This document shows positions 1 through 6,778 of a stretch of 9,494 nucleotides of DNA, piece after piece. The notes below the pieces were generated by a model that saw nothing but the letters and a program-made list of their open reading frames with translations, was not told where the DNA came from and ran no database searches. Made by a program: the position numbers and the translations under genes. How positions within the stretch are numbered: position 1 is the first letter of the stretch; the number at the start of each line of letters is the position of its first letter. The stretch comes from Gammaproteobacteria bacterium (lineage in GTDB: Bacteria > Pseudomonadota > Gammaproteobacteria > UBA6429 > Thiohalophilaceae): positions 1-9,494 of the forward strand of contig JAOUOK010000035.1 in the NCBI GenBank assembly GCA_029880425.1. The letters are read 5' to 3'.

Positions 1-260
1 GTATCATGGGCTTATCGACTTACTTGCCGCTCGAAGATTCTGTTGCTGCTGAAAGGGATAATGCAAATATACAAACCCCCATCTTTTTAGCACATGGCAA
101 CTACGACCAGATTATTCCTCCTGCACTTGCCGCACATACCCATGCAACATTAAACAAACTCGGTTACCCGACAGAATTCAAAAAATACGAAATGGAACAC
201 AGTGTTTGTGTTGAAGAAATTGATGCTATTTCAGCCTGGATTAACCGTGTTTTTTCTTAA
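1..260 (+). CDS. Carboxylesterase / phospholipase-type alpha/beta hydrolase, 3' end only
   Basis: This is the C-terminal part of a small cytoplasmic carboxylesterase (EstB/phospholipase-carboxylesterase family, usually about 220 residues), which hydrolyses ester bonds of small acyl esters. The frame is open to the left edge, so the gene begins outside the window; the ATG at 6-8 is an internal methionine. About 85 residues are visible. They carry the GLSTYLPL stretch that follows the nucleophile region in this family, the acid-residue motif HGNYDQIIPP (Asp 34 counted from the Met at position 6) and the histidine motif MEHSV (His 65). The catalytic serine lies upstream, out of view. The gene ends in TAA at 258-260 and converges with the methyltransferase gene, leaving 74 bp in which no clear terminator is seen. 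Family assignment is firm; the natural substrate cannot be deduced. Confidence 0.85.
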   Translation, partial: IMGLSTYLPLEDSVAAERDNANIQTPIFLAHGNYDQIIPPALAAHTHATLNKLGYPTEFKKYEMEHSVCVEEIDAISAWINRVFS

Positions 261-334
261 TTAAAAAATTTCTGTTATTAGCGTAGCGGTATGTAAAAAT
301 CCAGTTCGTCAAAATATCAATGAGTACGGCAGGG

Positions 335-934
335 TTATCGTTTTTTCCACACTAAGATATGATTATTTGCAGGCATATCGTGATCATACAGCAACTCCAT
401 TTCTGCTTTTTGCGCCAGGTTTAGTAACGCCTCAAAATCACGAATACCGCTAACAGGGTCCCGCTGTTTTAGCCAGCAATCAAATTGTGCATTACTTTCA
501 CTGCTGTATTGCCCGTTATAGTTAAACGGGCCGTATAAACAAAATACTCCTCCTTTTCCCAGCACCCTACCTATTCCTGCAAACATATTCACTACACTGG
601 GCCAGCTCATAATATGTACCGTATTGGCGCTGAATACCGCGCCAATTTTCCCTACTCGCCAGTCTTGTTGATTAACATCCAGCAGTAATGGTCCCTGAAT
701 ATTCTGGATATTTTTCTGAACCGAGTCAGCCAGCCATGCCTTGATGCCTGCATGGTATTCTGCCTGGTCACTGCTAATCCAGTGAAGGTGGGGAAACTGT
801 TCAGCAAAAAATACAGCGTGCTGACCGGTGCCACTCCCAATTTCGAGCACCGTGTCTACATCTGCAAAATACTGCTTCAAAACCGCAAGAATAGGCTGCT
901 TATTTTGTTCACACGACTCGGCAAAAGGTTTCAT
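335..934 (-). CDS. DUF938 family class I SAM-dependent methyltransferase
   Basis: A 199-residue protein of full family length, probably cytoplasmic, since no signal or membrane segment is seen. Motif I of Rossmann-type methyltransferases is clear at residues 29-39 (VLEIGSGTGQH), with an acidic residue after strand 2 (Asp 56) placed to bind the ribose of S-adenosylmethionine. DUF938 hallmarks follow: FSANTVHIMSWP (101-112), GPFNYNGQYSSESNAQFD (135-152), RDPVSGIRDFE (158-168) and the terminal MPANNHILVW (187-196). The substrate of this family is not known to me, so only 'methyltransferase' is claimed. The start is the ATG whose complement lies at 932-934; the upstream sequence has only a weak AGAAA ribosome site. 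The gene is divergent from the diheme cytochrome gene and shares a 98-bp intergenic region with it. The FNR-type box there sits only 20-33 bp before this start, where binding would more likely block than activate this gene. Confidence 0.88.
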   Translation of the reverse strand: MKPFAESCEQNKQPILAVLKQYFADVDTVLEIGSGTGQHAVFFAEQFPHLHWISSDQAEYHAGIKAWLADSVQKNIQNIQGPLLLDVNQQDWRVGKIGAVFSANTVHIMSWPSVVNMFAGIGRVLGKGGVFCLYGPFNYNGQYSSESNAQFDCWLKQRDPVSGIRDFEALLNLAQKAEMELLYDHDMPANNHILVWKKR

Positions 935-953
935 TTTTCTATATTAGTATTTG

Positions 954-995
954 TTGATATGAATCAAGGATATTTATTTATGCTACTTTTATAGT
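954..995 (+). promoter_or_regulatory. Perfect FNR/Anr box with class II promoter geometry for the cytochrome-DUF302 genes
   Basis: Positions 954-967 read TTGATATGAATCAA, an exact match to the FNR/Anr consensus TTGAT-N4-ATCAA. A good -10 hexamer, TATAGT, lies at 990-995. Taking the usual 7-nt step from it puts the transcription start near 1002, and the box centre (960.5) is then exactly at -41.5, the standard spacing for class II activation by FNR. No good -35 hexamer is present, as expected for such promoters. The inference is that the downstream cytochrome/DUF302 unit is switched on when oxygen is low. The start site is predicted, not observed. Confidence 0.72.
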
Positions 996-1032
996 ACAGT
1001 TTGGTAATTATCATTTCATCTTATTACAGGAT

Positions 1033-2088
1033 ATGAAATTGTCTCTAAAATATTATTTTGTCATAAGTACTTTTTTGCTATCAGCGATTTCACCTTTATA
1101 CGCCAGCGATAAAAACGGTGAGAAACTTTATTCAACGCACTGCTCGGCCTGTCATGGCGCTAATGGTCATGGTGGTGTTGGTGTACCGTTAGCCTTACCT
1201 GATTTTCAATATGGCGTAACCAATGATTACCTGGAAAAAAGCATTCGCCTCGGACGACCTGGCCGCATTATGCCTGCCTTTACCAACCTCGCAGACGATG
1301 AAGTCAAAGCCATTATAAAACATATTCGTACCTGGGCACCGGGAAGACCTTTTAAATATTCCAACAAAACAATAAATGGCAACATAAAAAATGGCGCTAC
1401 ACTTTATGCCCGGAAATGTGCGGCATGCCATGGCGCTAACGGAGAAGGCGGAAAAGGTACGGGAGTGACATTCTCCCGCCCCCGCAACTTACCGATTATT
1501 GCACCGGCATTAAATAATCCTGGCTTCCTGGCTTCTGCACCCGATATGATGATTAAAACCGTGTTAATGAACGGTCGTGAAGGTACACCGATGCTTTCCT
1601 ATTTAAAACAAGGTTTATCTGAACAAGACATTGATGATGTAGTAACTTATGTACGCTCTTTTGAAAATCAAGAACCAGTCAATGCGCAACCCGAAAAAGA
1701 AGTTACCCCGTTAATTTCTTTTGAATCACCGAACTCCCTTGAAGAAACTGTCGCGAATATTAAAAAGGCTGTAGAAGGTAAAAATTTCCGTATTATCCGG
1801 CAACAATACCTGAATGAAGGATTAGTCGAAGCCGGCAAAGAAAACAAGAAACAGGTTATTATTTATTTTTGTAACTTCAGCTTTCTCTATCGCGCACTTG
1901 CGATTGATCCAAGGGTAGGCTTATTTTTACCTTGTCGCATTACTGCAATTGAAGAAAATGGTAAGGTCACCGTCACATCGACTAACCCGTTATATATGAG
2001 CCGGTTTTTTAACAACAAAAACCTCGATCGTTTATGTGAGGAAATGCACGAGGTTTATGCTGAGATTGTCGAGGAAGCTTCATTTTGA
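1033..2088 (+). CDS. Exported diheme cytochrome c fused to a C-terminal DUF302 domain
   Basis: A 351-residue protein. Residues 1-24 form a Sec signal peptide (charged start, hydrophobic core, cleavage near LYAS), so it should act in the periplasm. Two class I cytochrome c domains follow. The first has heme motif CSACH at 37-41 and a probable axial Met 80 in GRIMPAF; the second has CAACH at 129-133 and probable axial Met 187 in GTPMLSY. A linker (about 211-230) leads to a DUF302 domain (about 232-347) with the core IIYFCNFSF...LPCRITAIE and two cysteines, C280 and C301. An electron-transfer role is firm; what the DUF302 domain does is unknown, and a ligand or redox role for its cysteines is only inference. 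The ATG has ACAGGA almost touching it (1-2 nt), which is unusually close; a TTG at 1039 would be better spaced but shortens the signal peptide by two residues. The gene overlaps the next DUF302 gene by 4 nt. Confidence 0.9.
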   Translation: MKLSLKYYFVISTFLLSAISPLYASDKNGEKLYSTHCSACHGANGHGGVGVPLALPDFQYGVTNDYLEKSIRLGRPGRIMPAFTNLADDEVKAIIKHIRTWAPGRPFKYSNKTINGNIKNGATLYARKCAACHGANGEGGKGTGVTFSRPRNLPIIAPALNNPGFLASAPDMMIKTVLMNGREGTPMLSYLKQGLSEQDIDDVVTYVRSFENQEPVNAQPEKEVTPLISFESPNSLEETVANIKKAVEGKNFRIIRQQYLNEGLVEAGKENKKQVIIYFCNFSFLYRALAIDPRVGLFLPCRITAIEENGKVTVTSTNPLYMSRFFNNKNLDRLCEEMHEVYAEIVEEASF

Positions 2089-2543
2089 AATATAATACGA
2101 TGACAAGAATCCTGATCAGCGCTTGCTTGTTCTTACTGGTAGCAAGCAGCCACGCTGAAAATCTTTTAATGGCAAGAACAAAGCAAACCTTTCCTGAAGC
2201 CATGTCTGTGCTACAGGAAACAATTCACAGTATGGGCTATAAAGTTAGCCGGGTTCAACGTATTGATATCGGTTTAACCTCAAGTGGTTTTGCCACAGAT
2301 AAATACCGCGTGGTTTTTTTCAGTACTGAAAAAGACATGCACTTTATCTCAAAAAATTACCCACACCTTATACCTTACATGCCCTGGAAGATTTCTATTT
2401 TTGCCGAAGAACAGGATACATTGCTGGTCACGGCTAACCCGATGTCTTTTTCCAATCAAAAGTATCCTGGCGCTGATAAGTTCTTATCTAAACTTAAAGC
2501 TGATGTAGAAAAAATTCTGGATATCTTGCGTAACAGTGAATAA
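2085..2543 (+). CDS. Exported stand-alone DUF302 protein
   Basis: A 152-residue protein with a signal peptide (hydrophobic stretch ILISACLFLLVASSHA, cleavage near Ala 24) and one DUF302 domain over most of the rest (about 35-148). It aligns with the fused domain of the preceding gene: VVFFSTEKDM matches IIYFCNFSFL, MPWKISIFAEE matches LPCRITAIEEN, and TANP matches STNP. Both cysteines of the fused domain are replaced here (by Ser and Trp), so the pair has probably divided its tasks. Start choice: TTG at 2085 overlaps the preceding TGA (TTGA), and GAGGAAG at 2071-2077 lies well placed before it, pointing to translational coupling. The alternative ATG at 2100 gives a shorter signal peptide but has no visible ribosome site. 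The domain call is good; the function is unknown. A lipoprotein is unlikely, because the cysteine at 14 sits before the hydrophobic core ends. Confidence 0.82.
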   Translation: MKYNTMTRILISACLFLLVASSHAENLLMARTKQTFPEAMSVLQETIHSMGYKVSRVQRIDIGLTSSGFATDKYRVVFFSTEKDMHFISKNYPHLIPYMPWKISIFAEEQDTLLVTANPMSFSNQKYPGADKFLSKLKADVEKILDILRNSE

Positions 2544-2551
2544 GACCTGGC

Positions 2552-5404
2552 TTAAAGTTGCTGTACTGCTTTTTTCAGGTTTTCTTCGACTTTGCGTTTA
2601 AAATAAAGATAACGGCTGGATTGCAGGCTGTTAATATTCATATTCAATATTGCCGGAGATAAATCGATATCTGTCACATAAATATCATAACTCTCTTTAC
2701 TGGCACGACCTTGTAATACCTTGCGCACCACTTCAGTAAAAAGTTTTGAGCCGTACTCCAGACTTGAGAATTCTTCATTTTCATAAAACAAGGTGAATAC
2801 CGGTTTATCATTAATTAAATCAACAATAACCTGTAAGCTGACATAATTTGATGTTCTGATATAACGATTAAGCGCCTGTTCTGTTAGCACTTTCTTACCG
2901 TTACGGTCACGTCGAATCATGTAAAACTTTACTTCATCAACACGGATCGCCGTATCCTGTGAGCTTTGCTGCGCCACGAAATGCATACGGTTATGGATAC
3001 TATCAAAAAAACGTGAATAATGACGCATCAAGGTAGAAACATCATAAAAAACATCTTCCTGGTAGGACAATGTTCCTTTTTCATCAATCACGTAAATATC
3101 TGCACTGTCTTTTTTAATTTCATAAAAACACTGAACCAGCCCCGGTTTATTAATACTGTATATCGCCGGCAACACATGGTTTTCTAATGTCTCTACATCA
3201 AAAACATATTGTGAATAAGTTTCATTGGGCCTTGAAAGATAATTAACTAATGCTTCCTGTGTATCCGTCTTATGATAATGCAGGTTATCGTCTTCCAGGC
3301 TTAAAATATAATACTCCCATTCAACACCGAGGATAAAACGTGTTACCTCGGCATAACGTGTCGAATAAAAGCATTCATACACAGTGTTAAATAATTGCTC
3401 TACCCGCTTGGAAATGGAGATACCGCGGTATGATGAAAAACTACTGGCATTAATTGATGATGGCCGACGACCTTTCGATGGTGGACTCCATAACATGTAT
3501 TCTTTTAAACATGCCATTAAGCCATTTACACCCTGGTAGGAAAAAATTAATACTTCTTGCCAGCTGGTTAAAAGAATTTGATCAATCGTCACCATCAGGT
3601 TGCTGTGGCGTGATCCGTACTTAAAAGCATCACTACGCTCACTACTAATATGCGTACCATCATGCCGCTTGATAATTAACGGATCAATGCCAACATTAAT
3701 ATATGTTGTATTCGCAACAATATTGGCGGGTTGCCTGTAGTCTTCTGTTGTACGTTCTTCGAGTACAGCTTCTGAAAAATGCTTGTCCAGGTTTGCAATA
3801 AGCAATCTGATTTCTTTATCGGTTAAATCGGTATCATTGCTATATAAGCCCACAATTGTTTGCTGATTAATGATACGGTTGAAATAACACCAGCATAATA
3901 AATCAACCAATGACAATGATCGTTTTAACGGCGCAGTAAATGCTACACTAGATCGCGGTACTACCCCACCAAAGGCAACCCAGAAGCTCGTATTATTATC
4001 TGAGTTTAACTTGTGTAAAGACAAATGAGATTCAAATAATTGATCTGTAATTCCGCGGTAGACAAGATCAACTTTGCCTGCCTTGCGTTCAAAGGCCGCG
4101 TAAATTTTCCGCCCCAGCACATTCAGATCAGCCTGGCGAATCAGGTTTTTTTGTTCCACATGACGATGAGCAAAGTTAGAAAGAAAACGATAGCTCATTT
4201 TAAACTCAGCTATCAATGAGTTGCGCTCTGTCAAAACCTGGTTGATTTTCCAGCCATTCTTTTTATCCAGCTCCTGTAAATCAGAAATAGTCCAGTTCCA
4301 TTTTTTCACCAGCTTTAATAAGAGTTGTTGCCGCCAGTTGTCACTATCGCTTTTATTCAACTCACTTAATTTTTCGTTGACCTTAAAATAAAAACTCCGC
4401 CTTGCAAGTTGTAAACGTGATTCATCACCCGCATTTTTTAAAAAATCTTCAACCTTGCCTAGCATCATGATGTAGGGATCGAGCAAGTTCAAATCTTCTT
4501 CACCCTTATAAACAGATTTTTTAAACTGCATACCAAGCATATCAATTTGTGGAAATTCACTGGCATAGGACTGCATTAAAAGTATTTTTAAAATACTTTT
4601 GTAAGGTGCATTAATCCCTTTATACAACAGCCATAATGTTGCACCGTAAAATTCACTGGCTTCAATGGTCCTTAATCCACCAAAATCAATATGTTCCTTG
4701 CTGTGAATAAATCGTTTTTCTTTTAGGTCATGCACATAGTCTTCATATTCAAATTCATTTTCCGGTGGCACTAACCACCACAGTGGGTAACGACCATGTA
4801 ATAAAACACTGGTACGGTAAAATTCTTCCAGTAATAAACTGTCCAGCGCACTACCACTGCTTTCATTGGTTAAAAAACCCATCTCACCTTTACGTAAGTT
4901 TTTCGGGTTTACCAGGTAAATATTTGCCTCAACACCAAAGTCATTAGCCCACTGTTGTACACCCTGTGCTTTCTCTTCTAATTCATCGATTAAAACCGGC
5001 TCGATAGATTCGCTATGACATAGCCATATATCAAAATCACTTTTGTCGTTATAGGCAATCGTTCCGCTGCTGCCCATTAAATAAATCGCTTCGATATTAA
5101 ACTCACGGTAGGCTTTTTTCTTAAACTCAAAACTGCGTGAGATACGCTGCGCTAAATGCAAGGCATCCTGGCCGGGAAGATAAGCAGGGATCCCAACCGG
5201 CGTCTCTTTAGAAACATAACCAGGTAGCAAGGGATGATTAACATGAAAAAGTAAGGGAAGCAGCGTAAGAAATTCACGTTGCGAGGTACGCAGATCGGCA
5301 TTGATACGCTTTAAACGAGCATCATTGATTTTCAGGAAACGTTGCTTAATTTCCGCAAAATCATAATTGCCATGAGGCTGCCCCGTTTGTAACTTTTCAC
5401 TCAT
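2552..5404 (-). CDS. cyaA: Class I adenylate cyclase (ATP to cAMP)
   Basis: A 950-residue cytoplasmic enzyme that makes cyclic AMP, the ligand of CRP/Vfr-type regulators. The catalytic nucleotidyltransferase-fold domain is N-terminal: GSSGT at 111-115 followed by the metal-binding pair Asp 123 / Asp 125 in SDFDIWLCH. Two more class I landmarks match the Escherichia coli enzyme closely: SGSALDSLLLEEFYRT (183-198) and EFYGATLWLLYKGI (251-264) running into APYKSILKILL. The remaining 600 or so residues correspond to the regulatory region. It is about 100 residues longer than the E. coli protein (848). The ATG has GAAGGA directly abutting it with no spacer, and an in-frame stop 27-25 nt upstream leaves no better start, so translation may be weak. 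The gene converges with the DUF302 unit (8 bp between stops) and is divergent from the PAS-GGDEF gene across 232 bp of dyad-rich DNA. Confidence 0.95.
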   Translation of the reverse strand: MSEKLQTGQPHGNYDFAEIKQRFLKINDARLKRINADLRTSQREFLTLLPLLFHVNHPLLPGYVSKETPVGIPAYLPGQDALHLAQRISRSFEFKKKAYREFNIEAIYLMGSSGTIAYNDKSDFDIWLCHSESIEPVLIDELEEKAQGVQQWANDFGVEANIYLVNPKNLRKGEMGFLTNESSGSALDSLLLEEFYRTSVLLHGRYPLWWLVPPENEFEYEDYVHDLKEKRFIHSKEHIDFGGLRTIEASEFYGATLWLLYKGINAPYKSILKILLMQSYASEFPQIDMLGMQFKKSVYKGEEDLNLLDPYIMMLGKVEDFLKNAGDESRLQLARRSFYFKVNEKLSELNKSDSDNWRQQLLLKLVKKWNWTISDLQELDKKNGWKINQVLTERNSLIAEFKMSYRFLSNFAHRHVEQKNLIRQADLNVLGRKIYAAFERKAGKVDLVYRGITDQLFESHLSLHKLNSDNNTSFWVAFGGVVPRSSVAFTAPLKRSLSLVDLLCWCYFNRIINQQTIVGLYSNDTDLTDKEIRLLIANLDKHFSEAVLEERTTEDYRQPANIVANTTYINVGIDPLIIKRHDGTHISSERSDAFKYGSRHSNLMVTIDQILLTSWQEVLIFSYQGVNGLMACLKEYMLWSPPSKGRRPSSINASSFSSYRGISISKRVEQLFNTVYECFYSTRYAEVTRFILGVEWEYYILSLEDDNLHYHKTDTQEALVNYLSRPNETYSQYVFDVETLENHVLPAIYSINKPGLVQCFYEIKKDSADIYVIDEKGTLSYQEDVFYDVSTLMRHYSRFFDSIHNRMHFVAQQSSQDTAIRVDEVKFYMIRRDRNGKKVLTEQALNRYIRTSNYVSLQVIVDLINDKPVFTLFYENEEFSSLEYGSKLFTEVVRKVLQGRASKESYDIYVTDIDLSPAILNMNINSLQSSRYLYFKRKVEENLKKAVQQL

Positions 5405-5424
5405 TCCTTCTGTATCGGCCAGGG

Positions 5425-5442
5425 AGTATTAATCTGAATACT
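5425..5442. promoter_or_regulatory. Inverted repeat AGTATT-N6-AATACT in the cyaA leader
   Basis: A perfect 6-bp inverted repeat with a 6-bp spacer lies 20-38 bp before the cyaA start codon, inside its likely 5' untranslated region. The size and spacing fit a helix-turn-helix operator. It could equally be a chance dyad in AT-rich DNA. No regulator is suggested by the neighbours. Confidence 0.3.
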
Positions 5443-5462
5443 AAAAAATATCAGCATCAATC

Positions 5463-5487
5463 AATAATAATCTTTTAAGTTATTATT
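5463..5487. repeat. AT-only dyad AATAATAA-N9-TTATTATT upstream of cyaA
   Basis: Eight complementary bases on each side of a 9-base spacer. It contains no GC pairs and has no T-run suited to termination, so a terminator is unlikely. It may be a curved or easily melted stretch in the cyaA control region, or chance in AT-rich sequence. Confidence 0.25.
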
Positions 5488-5520
5488 AAAACGTCAATAA
5501 AACATAAAAAATACAAATAG

Positions 5521-5540
5521 TTAGCGACTATTCTCGCTTA
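5521..5540. promoter_or_regulatory. CRP/Vfr-like dyad AGCGA-N6-TCGCT between cyaA and the PAS-GGDEF gene
   Basis: The sequence TTAGCGA-CTATT-C-TCGCTTA is a 7-bp dyad with one mismatch and the 6-bp spacer typical of CRP-family sites. Against the CRP consensus TGTGA-N6-TCACA, three of five bases match in each half; against the looser Vfr half-site TGNGA, four of five match. On the minus strand it overlaps an extended -10 candidate for cyaA (TGCTATAAG, complement of 5537-5545), where binding would repress. This would fit the known feedback of CRP-cAMP on cyaA in E. coli. It also lies just upstream of the plus-strand -10 at 5554-5559. Inference only. Confidence 0.35.
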
Positions 5541-5553
5541 TAGCAAAATTAAG

Positions 5554-5559
5554 TATACT
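5554..5559 (+). promoter_or_regulatory. Candidate -10 element (TATACT), nearly palindromic, usable on both strands
   Basis: TATACT is a good sigma-70 -10 hexamer and would give the PAS-GGDEF gene a leader of about 70 nt. No convincing -35 hexamer lies 16-18 bp upstream; the CRP-like dyad occupies that place. AGTATACT (5552-5559) is a palindrome, so the minus strand reads TATACT too, which could serve cyaA. Confidence 0.35.
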
Positions 5560-5592
5560 GTGGCACGGTTATACGCAACCCCCACATTTTTT
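5559..5592 (+). terminator. Terminator-like hairpin with T6 in the leader of the PAS-GGDEF gene
   Basis: TGTGG (5559-5563) can pair with CCACA (5582-5586) and, inside, GGTT (5567-5570) with AACC (5577-5580), leaving a 6-nt loop; six T residues follow at 5587-5592. In form this is an intrinsic terminator, yet no upstream gene reads into it on this strand. It could act as an attenuator of the downstream gene. If transcription starts from the -10 at 5554-5559, the outer 5' arm would not be transcribed and only the inner stem remains. Confidence 0.3.
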
Positions 5593-5636
5593 AGTAGTAT
5601 TAAGCTCTTCGTATCTAGCAAGGAAAGTCGCGTCTC

Positions 5637-6437
5637 ATGTTAAAAGAAATGATGAACTCAGAACTTGGCCAAATTCTAAAAACCTGTCCCATGGGGCTGG
5701 CATTATCGAATGAGCAACAGAAAATTACCTGGGTCAATGAAACGTTCGAAAATTATCTTGGCATTTCTGCGGATGAAATTAGCGGCCAAAAAATAGAAGA
5801 CTTACCTGCAGTCCTGCAGCCCCTTTTTACCTCATCAAGTGCAGTGCATATTCCCGCTAATTCTATCCGTGATGATCAATGGTACATGTGCAATCAAAAA
5901 CCAGTTAATGGAAATACCGCGCATTACATTTCCGATGTCGCACCACTACAGGCGCTAAAAAAAGAACGTGACTTATTAAAAGATGAACTGCGTGAAGCCC
6001 TGGCAATTGATGAAATTACCGGTATGCCAAACAAGGTGGCACTGTTTCAAAGTCTGGAACCCGCTATTTCCCGCAGCCGTCGTTACAACAACCTGCTATC
6101 GATTGTGATCTTACGCATGGATAATATTGAACAACTTGATGAACTACAAAATGCCAGGCTGATGATCGAGATAAGCCACCTGCTCAATGACAAGGTACGC
6201 TGGGCAGATACTGTTGGTAAACTAAGCAAAACAGATTTTTTAATGGTATTACCCGAAACAGCAGGTGATGACGCGCAAATGCTAATTAACAAACTGAGCA
6301 AAAACCTGGACAGTCTGACATTGCCTGAAGAATTAACTGATGATTATAAAATGAGTTTTACCTTCTCCCATGCTGAATGGAAAAAAGGTGATGATCTTAC
6401 ATTATTAATGAAGAAAGCACGGGATGCACTCAAATAA
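5637..6437 (+). CDS. PAS domain protein with degenerate GGDEF domain, probable c-di-GMP receptor
   Basis: A 266-residue protein with no signal or membrane segment, thus a cytoplasmic sensor. Residues about 8-100 form a PAS fold (ITWVNETFENYLGISADEISGQ). A short coiled helix (about 103-122) joins it to a GGDEF-type domain (about 123-266) that opens with DEITGMPNK, the usual DxLTGLxNR position. The catalytic signature is destroyed: GGDEF is SKTDF (197-201) and the metal site of the first strand reads MDNIEQ. Cyclase activity is therefore very unlikely. An RxxD motif, R188-W-A-D191, lies five residues before the signature, the exact place of the c-di-GMP inhibitory site, so binding c-di-GMP as an effector is a fair inference. 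The ATG is preceded by AAGGAAA at 5620-5626, about 12 nt away, rather far. It is divergent from cyaA. Codons 161-199 are duplicated in inverted orientation near argH. Confidence 0.87.
   Translation: MLKEMMNSELGQILKTCPMGLALSNEQQKITWVNETFENYLGISADEISGQKIEDLPAVLQPLFTSSSAVHIPANSIRDDQWYMCNQKPVNGNTAHYISDVAPLQALKKERDLLKDELREALAIDEITGMPNKVALFQSLEPAISRSRRYNNLLSIVILRMDNIEQLDELQNARLMIEISHLLNDKVRWADTVGKLSKTDFLMVLPETAGDDAQMLINKLSKNLDSLTLPEELTDDYKMSFTFSHAEWKKGDDLTLLMKKARDALK
6118..6231 (+). repeat. 114-bp inverted repeat, copy inside the PAS-GGDEF gene
   Basis: This segment is identical, base for base, to the reverse complement of 7901-8014. Identity extends to 6111 with one mismatch (A at 6117 against C, making the codon Met to Leu in the other copy). 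It encodes residues 162-198, including the RxxD motif, and stops just inside the SKTDF signature. Identity breaks sharply at 6232. Confidence 0.97.
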
Positions 6438-6778
6438 TTTAATTACAAAAGTTAACCTGGTTATTAATAAGAAATACTATTAACAAACAAGTAACTCGCT
6501 TGTACCATTTAGATGAAAAATACATTTTTGTAATAATCAATAAAGGGACGTCCGTCTAATTAACTATTAATGCTAAAAATATATTATGTCCAGCATCTGG
6601 ATAAATGATTTATTCGATTCACGTAAACCAGAAATTTTGAAACAGGCAATCAGGTTTGTCTATGAAAAAGTACATGCATGGACGCGGCAAAAGTCACCAC
6701 TTCATTTAGTTATATGTAAAAAAGAAATCATGAACTGATATAAAAAATTAAAACAATGATAGTCACAGGAGAATATTC
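6438..6778. other. 341-bp gene-poor, AT-rich region between the PAS-GGDEF and pentapeptide genes
   Basis: No gene can be called with confidence here. Visible items are a weak hairpin ACAAG-N7-CTTGT (6487-6503), an A5/T5 dyad AAAAAT-AC-ATTTTT (6516-6529), the 8-bp palindrome GGACGTCC (6546-6553) and a small open frame at 6586-6738. No hairpin with a proper T-run was found to end the PAS-GGDEF transcript. A promoter for the pentapeptide gene should lie here; TATAAA at 6739-6744 is a possible -10, but no fitting -35 was seen. Confidence 0.5.
6586..6738 (+). CDS. Doubtful small ORF, 50 residues, unrecognised
   Basis: An open frame from ATG 6586 to TGA 6736-6738 begins MSSIWINDLF and contains a plausible amphipathic helix (AIRFVYEKVHAWTR). 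The composition is protein-like, with mixed charged and aromatic residues. Against it: no ribosome-binding site precedes the ATG (only A/T bases), an in-frame stop lies just upstream, and the length is short. It may be a remnant of a longer gene or chance. I recognise no family. Confidence 0.2.
   Translation: MSSIWINDLFDSRKPEILKQAIRFVYEKVHAWTRQKSPLHLVICKKEIMN

Noticed and set aside
652..994. Open frames opposite or within the DUF938 gene (minus 652-840, plus 752-994)
   Set aside because: They overlap a well-supported methyltransferase gene in other frames, and their translations resemble no protein.
2100..2160. Lipoprotein signal (ISAC) in the stand-alone DUF302 protein
   Set aside because: The motif precedes most of the hydrophobic core; cleavage there would leave a membrane-like N-terminus, so an ordinary Sec signal is more likely.
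2552..5404. Frameshift or fusion explaining the extra 100 residues of CyaA
   Set aside because: The frame is continuous and the catalytic landmarks keep normal spacing; longer class I cyclases occur in other gammaproteobacteria.
6546..6553. GGACGTCC palindrome as a regulatory site or repeat element
   Set aside because: A single 8-bp palindrome with no second copy or matched promoter; chance is sufficient.
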